64,000 bases of DNA from Streptomyces sp. S.PNR 29. GTDB taxonomy: Bacteria; Actinomycetota; Actinomycetes; Streptomycetales; Streptomycetaceae. This document shows, in pieces, positions 24,439-34,800 of the stretch. The stretch covers positions 1 to 64,000 of the forward strand of contig NZ_JANUQM010000023.1 of the NCBI RefSeq assembly GCF_030386795.1, written 5' to 3'. The translations under genes and the position numbers were made by a program. The first letter of the stretch is position 1, and each line of letters begins with the position of its first letter. Under the pieces are notes generated by a model that saw only the letters and a program-made list of their open reading frames with translations, was not told where the DNA came from and did not search any database.

Positions 24439-24672
24439 GTAGGCGGCGTCCTCGTGCTCGATGTCCACACAGCGGCCCGAGGACGCGCCGAATTTGTTCT
24501 CCAAGGGCGTCACCATCCGGAAGTTCCGAGCCAGTGCCTCAAGTTACTGATGGGGAGACTAGGGTCTGCCTTTGAATACGGATCTCCACCAGAGCGCCGG
24601 ACGGGCGCGTCGGGACAGGGGCGGGGTCCGGAGTCCGTTGTGTTCGATGTGAACGTGGTATTCGGAGTTGGC

Positions 24673-25707
24673 GTGCAGAAGTCAGGTGACCTGGTCGAGG
24701 AGGCAAAGGCGGCTGTCGCGGCTCCCGCGGCGGCCGATGACGCTTCCGCGGGCCGGCCCCGCTCATGGTCACTCTTGTTATTGGCGGCGGCCACTCTTCC
24801 CGGTACGGCGCTCTTCGTCATCGGCCGGTGGGGGGACGAGCCGGCCATGCAGGCATGGCGGACCGTCTGGCTCGCCATCACCGTGCAGGCGCTGCCCTTC
24901 CTGCTGTTGGGAACGGCCCTGTCCGGCGCGATCAACGCGTTCGTGCCGGAACGTCTGTTCAGCCGGATGCTGCCGCGGCGGCCCGTGCTCGCGGTCCCGG
25001 TCGCCGGAGCCGCGGGGGTCGTGCTGCCCGGCTGTGAATGCGCGTCGGTACCGGTGGCGAAGAGCCTGATCGGCCGGGGCGTCCCTCCGGCCGCCGCCTT
25101 CGCGTTCCTGCTGTCGGCGCCCGCCGTCAACCCCGTCGTACTGACCGCCACGGCCATCGCCTTTCCCGGGAGTCCGGCCATGGTGGTCGCCCGGCTGCTC
25201 GCCTCGCTCGTCACCGCCGCCGTGATGGGCTGGCTGTGGCTCGTCCTGGGCCGCGAGGAGTGGCTACGGCCGATCGTGCGGCACACCGGGCACCAGCCGG
25301 GGCACAGCCGCTGGACGGAGTTCCGGTACGGCTTCCAGCACGACTTCCTGCACGCGGGCGGTTTTGTGGTCCTGGGGGCCATGGCCGCCGCCACCTTCAA
25401 TGTGGCGGTCCCGCGATCCGTCCTCGACGTGTTCTCCGGCTCGCTCTGGACGTCGGTGCTGTTCCTTGCCGTGCTCGCCATCGTGCTCGCGGTGTGCTCC
25501 GAGGCCGACGCGTTCGTCGCGGCCTCGCTCACCGGTTTCTCCCCTCTCGCCCAGCTGACGTTCATGGTGGTCGGGCCGATGGTCGACCTGAAGCTGATCG
25601 CCCTTCAGACGGGAGCGTTCGGCCGGGCCTTCGCGCTCCGTTTCTCCGCTGCCACGGCCGTCGTCGCGGTTCTGTGCAGCGTGCTGGTCGGAGGGATGCT
25701 GCTGTGA
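24673..25707 (+). CDS. Permease of the YraQ/DUF318 family
   Basis: The protein is 344 residues from a GTG at 24673 with CGGAG upstream; the open frame continues 73 codons further up without a good start. Eight or more hydrophobic helices are visible. The family signature is VLPGCECASVPVAKSLIGRG near residue 118, with a matching late motif AVCSEADAFVAASL. The two half-motifs reflect an internal duplication. A TTA leucine codon at 24778-24780 marks possible bldA dependence. The start of the partner protein overlaps its stop (GTGA). The substrate is unknown; the His-rich partner points to a metal. Confidence 0.8.
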   Translation: MQKSGDLVEEAKAAVAAPAAADDASAGRPRSWSLLLLAAATLPGTALFVIGRWGDEPAMQAWRTVWLAITVQALPFLLLGTALSGAINAFVPERLFSRMLPRRPVLAVPVAGAAGVVLPGCECASVPVAKSLIGRGVPPAAAFAFLLSAPAVNPVVLTATAIAFPGSPAMVVARLLASLVTAAVMGWLWLVLGREEWLRPIVRHTGHQPGHSRWTEFRYGFQHDFLHAGGFVVLGAMAAATFNVAVPRSVLDVFSGSLWTSVLFLAVLAIVLAVCSEADAFVAASLTGFSPLAQLTFMVVGPMVDLKLIALQTGAFGRAFALRFSAATAVVAVLCSVLVGGMLL

Positions 25708-26474
25708 AACGGCCCCTGCAGGTGATCCTGCTCCTCCTCATGGGCCTCGGCCTGCTGTACGGCTCGCTCTTCACCGACCTGTACCTCAGGTATGTGAAGG
25801 AGGGGATGCGTTTCATACTGGTCGCGTCGGGAGCGCTGCTGCTCCTGTTGGGAGTGGCCGAGGCGTGGTCGCACCGCAGGCCGGGCGGGGGAGTGGGGCA
25901 TGGTGAGCCCGGGGGGCACGACGACAGCGACCGTGGTCACGGCCATGGGCACGACCACTCCGCCGTGCCGCATGTCGCGTGGCTGCTGTTCCTCCCCGCG
26001 CTGAGTCTGCTGTTCTACGCCCCACCGTCCCTCGGCGCGTACACCGCCTCCCGTGAGGCGGCCAAGGCGGTCACGGACCAGGAACACTTCGATCCGCTGC
26101 CCGATACCTCTCCGGTCCCGATGACCCTCACCGAGTACACCAGTCGGGTGCAGCAGGACCGCGAGCAGGCCATCAAGGGACGCAGTGTCCGGATGATCGG
26201 TTTCGTCACGCCCGGCAAGCGGGGTGACGGCTGGTATCTGACCCGGACCATCTTCATGTGCTGCGCGGCGGACGCCCAGTTCGTCAAGGTGCGGATCCAC
26301 GGCACGCCAGCCCCGCCCGCCAATACCTGGGTGTCGGTCACGGGCACCTGGCACCCCGGCGGGACTTTGGGCACGAAGTCCGCGCCGGCCGCGCTCGACG
26401 CCCGTACCGTCAAGAAGGTCGCCCGGCCGGTGAACGCCTACAAGGACGCCCTGCCGCTCACTCCCTCCCGATAG
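25704..26474 (+). CDS. TIGR03943/YcgQ family membrane protein with His-rich loop
   Basis: The protein is 256 residues from a GTG overlapping the permease stop. Two helices at the N-terminus (VILLLLMGLGLLYGSLF and FILVASGALLLLLGVAEAW) are followed by a hydrophilic loop with RGHGHGHDHS. A third helix (WLLFLPALSLLFYAPP) leads to an outside C-terminal domain with RTIFMCCAADAQFVKVRI. Proteins of this family regularly accompany YraQ permeases as a second subunit. The His-rich loop and the CC pair suggest a metal ligand. No other partner is adjacent. Confidence 0.8.
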   Translation: MKRPLQVILLLLMGLGLLYGSLFTDLYLRYVKEGMRFILVASGALLLLLGVAEAWSHRRPGGGVGHGEPGGHDDSDRGHGHGHDHSAVPHVAWLLFLPALSLLFYAPPSLGAYTASREAAKAVTDQEHFDPLPDTSPVPMTLTEYTSRVQQDREQAIKGRSVRMIGFVTPGKRGDGWYLTRTIFMCCAADAQFVKVRIHGTPAPPANTWVSVTGTWHPGGTLGTKSAPAALDARTVKKVARPVNAYKDALPLTPSR

Positions 26475-26602
26475 GCACCCGAGCGGACGACAAGATTCCC
26501 TATGTGCCCCAGGCCTTGCGTACAACCTCCCGGCGGCGCAGGCCGTCTGACCCGGCGTCAGAGTTACGTGACCAAGCGCGACCAAGCGCGACCGAGGGGG
26601 AC

Positions 26603-27181
26603 ATGATGCGACGTATCGGAGCGGCACTGGCGGTGCTCGCGCTCGCGGGCGCCACGCTGGGGACGGCGGCGACCACCGCGGGCGCGGCCCCGGCGGAGGG
26701 CTCACGCGCGGCGGCTGCCTGCCCGACGGGCTGGGGCAGCGGCGCGAAGGGCGGTGCCGCCATGGGGGCCGATCACCTGGAGGACATCAGGACCGGACAG
26801 CACGAGTGCTACGACCGCATCGTGTTCGACGTGCCCGGCGGCGGCGACCAGATCGGCTACCACGTCCAGTACGTGGACCGGTTCTACGCGGACCCCTCGG
26901 GCGAGTACATACCGGTCGCCGGCGGGGCGATCCTCGACATCCGCGTCGGCGCGTGGAGCTACAACCTGGAGGCCGGCGTGCCGTCCTACCCGGGCGAGGT
27001 GGGCAAGTCCCTGCCAGGCGTGAACATCAGCGGGTACCGCACCTTCCGGGACACCCGGTTCGGCGGCACCTTCGAGGGCCAGACGCAGGTCGGTCTCGGT
27101 GTGCGCGCCCGACTGCCGTTCCGTGTGATCCAGGCGGACGACCGGATCGTGGTGGACGTGGCCCACAGTTGGACAAGCTAG
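26603..27181 (+). CDS. Secreted AMIN-like domain protein
   Basis: The protein is 192 residues from the first of two adjacent ATGs after GAGGGGGAC. A Sec signal peptide (MMRRIGAALAVLALAGATLG) ends near AGAAPA. The mature part has CPTGWGSG and a second Cys in TGQHECYDRIVFDV, which could pair. The GQHECYDRIVFDVPG pattern identifies the AMIN-like family of actinobacterial secreted or cell-wall proteins of unknown function. A short direct repeat (GACCAAGCGC, two copies) lies just upstream. It is a single gene with no clear operon. Confidence 0.78.
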   Translation: MMRRIGAALAVLALAGATLGTAATTAGAAPAEGSRAAAACPTGWGSGAKGGAAMGADHLEDIRTGQHECYDRIVFDVPGGGDQIGYHVQYVDRFYADPSGEYIPVAGGAILDIRVGAWSYNLEAGVPSYPGEVGKSLPGVNISGYRTFRDTRFGGTFEGQTQVGLGVRARLPFRVIQADDRIVVDVAHSWTS

Positions 27182-27268
27182 GCCGTGTCCGCTGACTCGT
27201 GGTCCACGGTCAGGGTGGGTGAGCGAGCGCCCATACGCTGAGCGACCTCCACGTTCTGGGTCGGTCTT

Positions 27269-27535
27269 GTGAACGGTCACCGTGCGGTCGTCAGCCTTGC
27301 GATCGCGTGTGCCGCGGTGGTGTCGCCGGCCGCGGCCGGCGACACCGAGCTGGTCGGCGCTGCCGGTGCCGGCGGCGGCCCCGCCGATGACCGTGTCCGA
27401 TCTCGCCGCCCGCGGGCCGGGCGAGGCGTGGGCGACCGGGTACGAGCACGCCGCCGATGGGCTGCGGCCGATGCCGTACCGATGGGACGACGCGGCCGTG
27501 GCACCGGGTCACGACGTTCCCCGGTGCCGGTGAGC
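27269..27535 (+). pseudogene. Truncated, frameshifted secreted repeat protein
   Basis: A GTG start opens a signal-peptide-like segment (HRAVVSLAIACAAVVSPAAA). After about 30 codons the sense continues in another frame with SDLAARGPGEAWATGYEH and then PMPYRWD. That text resembles the first blade of actinobacterial secreted beta-propeller proteins (GPGDAWAVGY type). The match ends abruptly near 27500. It is a decayed 5' fragment with at least one frameshift and lacks almost all of the original gene. Confidence 0.5.
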
Positions 27536-27551
27536 TGGCCGGCTCGGCAAG

Positions 27552-27959
27552 GTGCGGTTCGTCGGCGAGGGGGTGTGGATCGACCCCGCCGTCCACGACA
27601 GCCTGGAGGAGGCCATCGGTGAGACCGAACGCCTCGGCCGCATGCTCCAAGGACTGCTCTCCCTGGCCCGCCTTGAGGCCACCGCCACCACGCCCGAAGC
27701 CGCCGACCTCGACGCCTTGGTGGAACAGATCAATCGACAACCTGCTCGCCAACGCCCTGCGCGCTCCCCTTCCGGCATCCACCACGACGGCACCGGCCTC
27801 GGCCTGCCCATCGTCGAACAACTCACCCGCGCCGGCGGCGGCCACATCACACTGGAAGCCGCCCCCGGCGGTGGCCTCGACGCCGTCGTACACCTCCGCC
27901 CCACCCACACCGACACCCCCCCGCCCGCGCGTCAGCACCCCGGAACTGCGGCCTCCTGA
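27552..27959 (+). pseudogene. Histidine kinase remnant with internal deletion
   Basis: The frame reads the end of a dimerisation region (ETERLGRMLQGLLSLARLE) and then jumps to the ATP-binding G2 box (HDDGTGLGLPIVEQL in the intact family, HHDGTGLGLPIVEQL here) and a final GGHITLEAAPGGGLDAVVHL. The N box IDNLLANALRA appears in a different frame, so part of the ATPase domain is deleted and shifted. The sensor and the phospho-accepting His are gone. Its 3' end overlaps the end of the ABC-F gene on the other strand. Confidence 0.6.
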
Positions 27960-29586
27960 AGCTGCGCGACGTGGCCGGCCTTCAGTTCCAGGTGCCTGCC
28001 GGTGAAGCGGGTGCGCGTGCGGCGGTCGTGGGTGACGATGACGATCGCGCCTTGGTAGCCGGTCAGGGCTCCTTCCAGTTCCTCGACCAGGGCCGGGGAG
28101 AGATGGTTGGTGGGCTCGTCCAGCAGCAGCAGGTCGACGGGTTCGCCGACCAGGCGGGCCAGTTCGATCCGGCGCCGCTGTCCGTAGGAGAGCTCGCTCA
28201 CTTTCAGGCGCAGGTCGGCGGGGCCGAACAAGCCGAGGGACAGGAGGTGATCGGTGTGCTCATCCAGGTCGCCCCCGCGGCCGTCGGCGAACGCCTGCGG
28301 GACCGTCAGGCCGGGCGGCCACGGTGTTTCCTCCTGCCTCAAGTGCCCGACTCGGCCCCGCGTGCTCACCGTCCCCTCATCGGGCCGCAGTTCACCCGCC
28401 AGCACCCGCATCAGGGTCGTCTTGCCCGCCCCGTTGGGCCCGGTGACCAACAGCCGCTCCTCGCCGCCGATCCGCAGCGACGGCACGTGCAGCCGGTCCC
28501 CGACACGGACGCCGGTGAGTTCCGCCGCCGCCTGCGACGTCTGTCCGTCGGCGGTGGTCATGCGTGCGGCGAGAACCAGCGGCTCGGGCGGCGGCGCGAC
28601 AGGATGGGCCGTCAGCCGTTCGACACGCTCCTTCGCGTTGCGGATACGGCCCATCGCCCCGTGACCACGGCTGCGGGTACGGAAGGCACCGTGGCCGAAC
28701 ACGGCAAACGGCAGCTTGCGCGGGATGGCCTCCAGCCGTGACACGTTCGAGGCGGCCAGCTTCTGGTTGCGGGCCAGTTCCGCGCACCAGTCCGCGTACT
28801 CCTGCAGACGGCGCCGCCGCTCGGCGGCCTTGGCCGCGAGGTAGCCGTCGTAGCCGTCGCCGTAACGCGTCACCTTGCCCTCACCGACCTCCAGGATCGT
28901 GGTGGTGACCCGTTCCAGGAACACCCGGTCATGAGTGACCGCGAGCACCGTGCCGCGATGAGCCCGCAGGTGCGCCTCCAGCCAGCGCACCGCCTGGTCA
29001 TCCAGATCGTTGGTCGGCTCGTCCAGCAGTAACAGCTCCGGCTGGGACGCCAGCGTGGCGGCCAGCGCCAGCCGTGACCGCTCACCGCCCGACAGCGTGC
29101 CCAGGGTTCTGTCCCGGGCCAGGCCCGGCAGACCGAGCCCGTGCAGGGCGATGTCCACCCGGGCATCCGCCTCGTAGCCGGCGCGCGCCTCGTACTGGGC
29201 GACCAGATGAGAGTAGGCGTCCAGCGGGCGGTGAGTTCCGCTCCCGCCAAGCTCTTGAGCCCGGCTTCGGCCTGACGCATCCGCGCTTCGAGATCACGCA
29301 GACCGGCGAGAGCGACATCGACCGCGTCCTGGACGCGGGCCTCGGGAGGCAGAGCCAGCGACTGGGGGAGATGACCCAGGCCGCCTGGAGCGATCACGGT
29401 CAGCTCGCCGTTGTCGGGCCGGTCGTGCCCGGCGATCAGCCGCAGCAGGGTGGATTTTCCGGCCCCGTTGTCGCCGATGATGCCGGCCTTCTCACCCGGC
29501 TTGAGGCTGAAGGACACGTCGTCCAACACGACATGGTCGTTGTAGCGGCGGGTGACGTTCTGCAGAGACAGTTGCGCGGTGAGCAT
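27932..29586 (-). pseudogene. ABC-F family ATPase, interrupted by a frameshift
   Basis: The start at 29586 gives an N-terminal half with Walker A GDNGAGKST. Near 29230 the sense moves to another frame, which then carries LSGGERSRLALAATLAS, LLLDEPTNDLDD, a second Walker A GPNGAGKTT and LLLDEPTNHLSP. Restoring one base would give about 551 residues, the usual length for two-domain ABC-F proteins without membrane segments. These proteins act on the ribosome, and some protect it from antibiotics. The break is in a GC-rich stretch, so it may be a true mutation or a sequencing error. It is the last readable gene before the formate dehydrogenase locus. Confidence 0.75.
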
Positions 29587-29945
29587 GGAGTCCCCTGTTC
29601 TCTCGGCCGACCGATCGGCACGGGTGGACGGACGTATCCGCGCACGCCGGAACACTCCGCGGCACGCCGGACAGGCGGCATCAGGGGAGTGCGGAAGCGC
29701 GGATGAGAACGCGCGACAGCGGAGCCGAGCTCAACGCGGTCGCACGGGGACTGTCACAGGGAACCCATGAACAACACCGTAGGCCGGCAATTCGCGCGCC
29801 TGCAAGCCATTTCCTCGGGGAGGCGCGGTCCAAGCTCGCCAACCCGACGTTCGCCTGCGCCGTTTGCCGAGGCGAGAAGGAGCGTCAGGCCATCAATGAC
29901 TCCGCGACCGCATGCCGCAGGCGGGCCGGTCGACGCCGTGAGCCT
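29587..29945. other. Intergenic region without a recognisable gene
   Basis: These 359 bases separate the start of the ABC-F gene from the end of the formate dehydrogenase membrane subunit. Short open frames are present on the plus strand, but none has a good ribosome site, a familiar motif or typical codon use. It should contain the promoter of the ABC-F gene. No clear repeat or stem-loop was seen. Confidence 0.5.
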
Positions 29946-30887
29946 TCACCGGTCCCCGGTCGCCCCGCCCTGGCCCCGCTCGAGATGCCGGCGCTGTGGC
30001 GTCACGACGTACGCCGGGTCCTCGGCGGACGCCATCCCTGCCGCGAAGACTCCGAACCGCGTGCACAGTCCCGCAGCCAGGTAGGACGCTCCGGCCAGAA
30101 GCGGGGCCGCCCGGCGATCCGCGAGAAGTGACAATCCCGCCCCGGCCGCGGCCAGGCCCTTGCTCAGGGTCAGCAGCCGGCCGGGCCGGCCCGTGACGTA
30201 GGGCTCACCGACCAGCCCGAGCCGCCGCCCGATGCGGCGCATCGCGGCGAGTTCCAGCGCCGTGCCGAGGAGACCCATCCGGGTCGGCGGTCCGTGGTCC
30301 GCGCCGGGCGCGCAGAGCAGTGCGGCACCCGCGGCACTGGTCAGCGCGCTGCCCGCGAACACGTACGGCAACTCCGGATACGCCTCGTGCCACGCCGGCA
30401 CCGCGGTGTCGGACAGCAGCACCGCGGTGTAGGTGCACATCGCCGGCCCCAGCGCGCCGGAGCCGAGTCCGGCGAGCCGGCCGAGCCGCGGCAGCCGTCC
30501 GGTGGCCTGCGAGGCGGCCGAGGCGGTGGCGAGCGCGGAGAACGGCGCGAGGATCCAGGAGCCCACCGACAGCGGCGAGGTGGGCTTGAGGACGCGCAGC
30601 ATGTGCGTGAAGCGCTCGGGGCGGCCGAGGTCATGGACCAGGGCGGCGACGCTGGTCACCGACGCGGCGGCGGCGACCCACCGGCCCGCCCCGGCCAGTT
30701 CCCGACGCCCGGTCAGCTCGGCCACCGCGGCCATGGACGCCGCCGCACCGGCCGTTCCTCCGAGGAACAGATACCCCGGCACGTCCGGCACCTTCCAGGT
30801 GGGACGCTTGAGGATCGGCCGGCCATAGTACGACCGGAACTCCGCGCGCGCGACCATGGGCCGCTCCCGCCCACCGCTGTCCGTCAC
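29946..30887 (-). CDS. Formate dehydrogenase membrane subunit (NrfD/PsrC family)
   Basis: The protein is 313 residues from a GTG at 30887 that overlaps the Fe-S subunit stop (GTGA), with GGAGGAA upstream; the longer frame is not needed. Eight to nine hydrophobic segments are visible after an N-terminal SYYGRPILKRPTWKVPDVPGY, a common NrfD opening. HDLGRPERFTHMLRVLKPTSP is a strongly conserved NrfD loop. The subunit anchors the complex and passes electrons from the Fe-S subunit to the quinone pool. It ends the selenocysteine/formate dehydrogenase operon. Confidence 0.88.
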   Translation of the reverse strand: MTDSGGRERPMVARAEFRSYYGRPILKRPTWKVPDVPGYLFLGGTAGAAASMAAVAELTGRRELAGAGRWVAAAASVTSVAALVHDLGRPERFTHMLRVLKPTSPLSVGSWILAPFSALATASAASQATGRLPRLGRLAGLGSGALGPAMCTYTAVLLSDTAVPAWHEAYPELPYVFAGSALTSAAGAALLCAPGADHGPPTRMGLLGTALELAAMRRIGRRLGLVGEPYVTGRPGRLLTLSKGLAAAGAGLSLLADRRAAPLLAGASYLAAGLCTRFGVFAAGMASAEDPAYVVTPQRRHLERGQGGATGDR

Positions 30888-31831
30888 GGCTTCCTCCTGC
30901 CAAAGGACCCCCGCTCCAGGAAGGACAGCGCCACGCTCACCGCCACACCGACGGCGGCCGCCGCCGCGTGCCGCCACATCGACGGCAGGTCACGGGTGGT
31001 GACCACCGGGTCCGGCGGCAGCCCGTACACCTCGGGCTCGTCCAGCAGCAGGAAGAACGCGCCGTCACCGCCGACGCCGTCCTGCGGATCCCGGCCGTAC
31101 AGCCGTGCCTCGTCCACCCCGCGCTCGTGCAGCTCGGTCACCCGCCGGTCGGCCCGCTCGCGCAGTTCCTCCAGGGGACCGAACTGGATGGAGTCGGTCG
31201 GGCAGGCCTGGGCGCAGGCCGGCTCCCGGCCCGCCCCCAACCGGTCGTAGCAGAGGGTGCACTTGAAGGCCCGGCCGTCGCCGGGGCGGATGTCGATCAC
31301 CCCGTACGGGCATGCCGGCACGCAGTACCCGCAGCCGTTGCAGATGTCCTCCTGCACCACCACGGTGCCGAACTCGGTGCGGAACAGCGACCCGGTCGGG
31401 CAGACGTCCAGACAGGCGGCGTGGGTGCAGTGCTTGCACACGTCACTGGACATCAGCCAGCGCACCTGGCCTTCCGCGGCCTCCACCCCGGGCTCGGGCG
31501 GCCCCATGGCCGGCATGCCCAGATCGACCGGCGGCCGGTCCGGTGAGGGTGCGGCCGGCTGCTCGATCCTCTGCTCGATGAACGCCACGTGCCGCCAGTT
31601 GTCGGCGCCCAGCGCGCCCGTGTTGTCGAACGACTGCCCCAGCAGGTCGAGTTCCCCGGTCTCCGCCGGAACGAGGTTCCACTCCTTGCACGCCACCTGG
31701 CACGCTTTGCAGCCGATGCAGACGGAGGTGTCCGTGAAGAACCCCATCCGGGGCGGGTGGGTGTCCGGATAACCCGCGTCCGCGCTGGGGTCGGCCAGCG
31801 GGCCGGACAGGCTGTTGCGGTCGGAGGTCAT
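30884..31831 (-). CDS. Formate dehydrogenase iron-sulfur (beta) subunit
   Basis: The protein is 315 residues. The ATG at 31831 forms a TGATG overlap with the catalytic subunit; a GTG one codon earlier is possible. Four groups of Cys motifs for four 4Fe-4S clusters are visible: CIGCKACQVACKEW, CKHCTHAACLDVCP, CNGCGYCVPACPYGV and CTLCYDRLGAGREPACAQACP. One C-terminal hydrophobic helix (AAAAAVGVAVSVALSFLE) may anchor the subunit. It carries electrons from the molybdenum/tungsten site of the alpha subunit to the NrfD-type membrane protein. Confidence 0.92.
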   Translation of the reverse strand: MTSDRNSLSGPLADPSADAGYPDTHPPRMGFFTDTSVCIGCKACQVACKEWNLVPAETGELDLLGQSFDNTGALGADNWRHVAFIEQRIEQPAAPSPDRPPVDLGMPAMGPPEPGVEAAEGQVRWLMSSDVCKHCTHAACLDVCPTGSLFRTEFGTVVVQEDICNGCGYCVPACPYGVIDIRPGDGRAFKCTLCYDRLGAGREPACAQACPTDSIQFGPLEELRERADRRVTELHERGVDEARLYGRDPQDGVGGDGAFFLLLDEPEVYGLPPDPVVTTRDLPSMWRHAAAAAVGVAVSVALSFLERGSFGRRKP

Positions 31832-34800
31832 CACTGCCCCTCTCCGGTGCTCGGCGGTATGTCGTCGGGCAGCCCCGCGCGCCGCCGGTACGCCGCCACA
31901 TGGGCCCGCAGCGCCGGACCCCTTGGACGTCTGCCGGGCCGGATGTCACAGGTGGCCGCCTTGGACTCCTGGATGCGCACGTTCGGGTCCAGCACCACGG
32001 ACAGCAGGTCGTTCGCCGCGTCACCCGTGGACAGTCCCTCCCGGCCCCAGTGGTAGGGGAGACCCACCTGGTGGATGGTGCGGCCCCGGACCCGCAGTGG
32101 TCTGATCCGCTCGGTCACCAGCACCCTCGCCTCGACGGCTGTGCGGGCCGTGGTGATGGTCGCCCAGCCCAGGTGCTCCAGGCCGCGCTCCGCGGCGAGT
32201 GCGGGCGAGACCTCGCAGAAGAACTCCGGCTGCAACTCGGAGAGATAGGGCAGAGTACGGCTCATGCCACCGGCCGTGTGGTGCTCGGTGAGCCGGTAGG
32301 TGGTGAACGCGTACGGATACACCTGGCCGGCGGCCGGGTGGTAGCGGTTGGCCGGGCGGTCGTGGGCCTGGAGCGCCGGGTTCGTCTGCTGCCCGTACAG
32401 GGGGTTGTCCACCGGCGACTCATACGGTTCGTAGTGCGCGGGCAGGGGACCGTCGGCCAGCCCGGCCGGCGCGAACAGCCAGGCGCGGCCGTCGCTCTGC
32501 ATGATGAACGGGTCGGTGCCGGCCAGGGCGTCCTGGGCTTTCGCGCCCGGCGGCGGCCGGTAGCCGGGCGGCTTGTCCACCTCGAAGTCCGGGACGTCCT
32601 CCCCGGTCCACCGGCCCTGCCCGGCGTCCCACCACACGTACCGCTTGCGTTCGCTCCACGGCCTTCCCTCGGGATCGGCCGACGCCCGGTTGTAGAGGAT
32701 GCGGCGGTTGGCGGGCCATGCCCAGCCCCAGTCGGGGGCGACGCGGCCCTGTTCCCGGCGCGGCCGGCGGTTCGCCGCGTGGTTGTGCCCGTCGGCGCGC
32801 ACCCCGCAGTAGATCCAGACTCCGCAGGCGGTGGAGCCGTCGTCCCGCAGCTGGGTCGACGTCGACAGCGGCAGCCCGTCCGGCCTGTATCCGTTGATCT
32901 CGGCCTGCACGGCGTCGGCGCTCGGTTCGGCCAGCGGCCCTTCGGTCGGATAGTCCCAGGTGAGGTCGAGCAGCGGGCGGTCGCGCGGGTCGGTGGAGCC
33001 GCTGAGCTTCTCCCGGATGATCCGGCCGAGGTGGTAGTAGAACCACAGGTCGCTGCGGGCGTCCCCCGGCGGGGCGAGGGCCGCGTGGTGCCACTGCAGC
33101 AGCCGCTGGGTGTTGGTGAAGCTGCCGTCCTTCTCCGTGTGCGCCGCGGCCGGCAGGAAGAACACCTCCGTCGGGATCTCCTCGGTGCGCAGCTCGCCGG
33201 TCTCGATCTCCGGCCCGTCCTTCCAGAAGGTCGCGCTCTCGATCATCCGCAGGTCCCGCACCACCAGCCAGTCCAGGTTCGCCAGGCCCAGCCGCTGCAG
33301 CTTGCCGTTGGCCGAACCGACCGCCGGGTTCTCCCCGACGAGGAAGTACCCCTTGCACTCGCCCGAGATCTGGTTGAGCACCGTCCGGTAGGTGCCGTGG
33401 TCGCCGGTCAGCCGCGGCAGCCAGTCGAAGCGGAAGTCGTTCTCCTCGGTGGCCGCTTCCCCCCACCACGCCTTGAGCAGACTCACCACGTACGCGCGCA
33501 TGTTGCCCCAGAAGCCGGTCGTGCCGGCGTCCGCGGCCACGAACGCGTCCAGGTCCTGGTGCTGGTGGGCGTGCGGCATGGGGATGTAGCCGGGCAGCAG
33601 GTCGAACAGCGTGGGGACGTCCGTGGAGCCCTGGATGCTGGCATGGCCGCGCAGTGCCAGGATGCCGCCGCCCGGTCGCCCTATGTTGCCCAGCAACGCC
33701 TGAAGGATGGAGGCGGTACGGATGTACTGCACCCCGACGGTGTGCTGGGTCCAGCCGACGGAGTAGCACAGCGCGGTGGTGCGTTCGCGTCCCGAGTTTG
33801 CGGTGATCGCCTCGGCCACCCGGGCGAACAGCTCGCGGGGGATGCCGCAGACGTCCTCGACCAGCTCCGGCGTGTAGCGCGCGAAGTGCCGCTTGAGCAC
33901 CTGGTACACGCAGCGGGGGTGGCGCAGCGTCGGGTCCATCGCCGGCTGCGAGTCCAGGGCGGGGCCGCCCGCGCCGTACGACTCCGCGCGGGCGGTCTCG
34001 CGCTGCTCCCTGCCTCCGTGCTGCCGGGCGGCCGTGTCCTTCTCGCCGTCGCCCCCCGGTGCCGTCCACCGGTCCCGGTCGCCGGCCGCGGCCGAGGCCT
34101 GCGCGCCCTCGTACATCCAGCTGGTCGTCTCGTAGTGGTGGCTGTCCGGCGCGAAGCCGGAGAACAGCCCGTCCAGGTCCTCGGTGTCGGCGAAGTCCTC
34201 CCGCAGGATCGCCGGCGCGTTGGTGTAGGCGACCACGTACTCGCGGAAGTCCTTGCCGTTGCTCAGCACATGGTTGATGAGGGCGCCGAGGAAAGCGATG
34301 TCCGTCCCGGCCCGCAGCGGCACATGGACGTCCGCCAGCGCGCTGGTGCGGGTGAAGCGGGGGTCGACGTGGATGATCGTGGCGCCCCGTTCCTTGGCCT
34401 CCATCACCCACTGGAAACCGACCGGATGGCACTCGGCCATGTTCGAACCCTGGATGACGATGCAGTCGGCTCGGGCCAGATCCTGCTGGAACGTCGTGGC
34501 TCCGCCACGGCCGAACGAGGTCCCCAGACCGGGAACCGTGGCGGAGTGTCAAATCCGCGCCTGGTTCTCGATCTGGATCGCGCCCAGGGCCGTGTAGAGC
34601 TTCTTCATCAGGTAGTTCTCTTCGTTGTCCAGCGTCGCTCCGCCGAGCGAGGCGATGCCGAGCGTGCGCCGGACGGGAACCCCCCGATGCGTGTCCTGCC
34701 AGGTCTGCCGGCGGGTCCTGATGACCCGGTCGGCGATCATGTCCATGGCACGGTCGAGCGGGATCCGCTCCCACCCCGTGCCGTGCGCGGGCCGGTGGAG

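Noticed and set aside
34549..34551. UGA treated as a true stop splitting the formate dehydrogenase into two genes
   Set aside because: The reading frame, active-site context and SECIS hairpin all show selenocysteine recoding.
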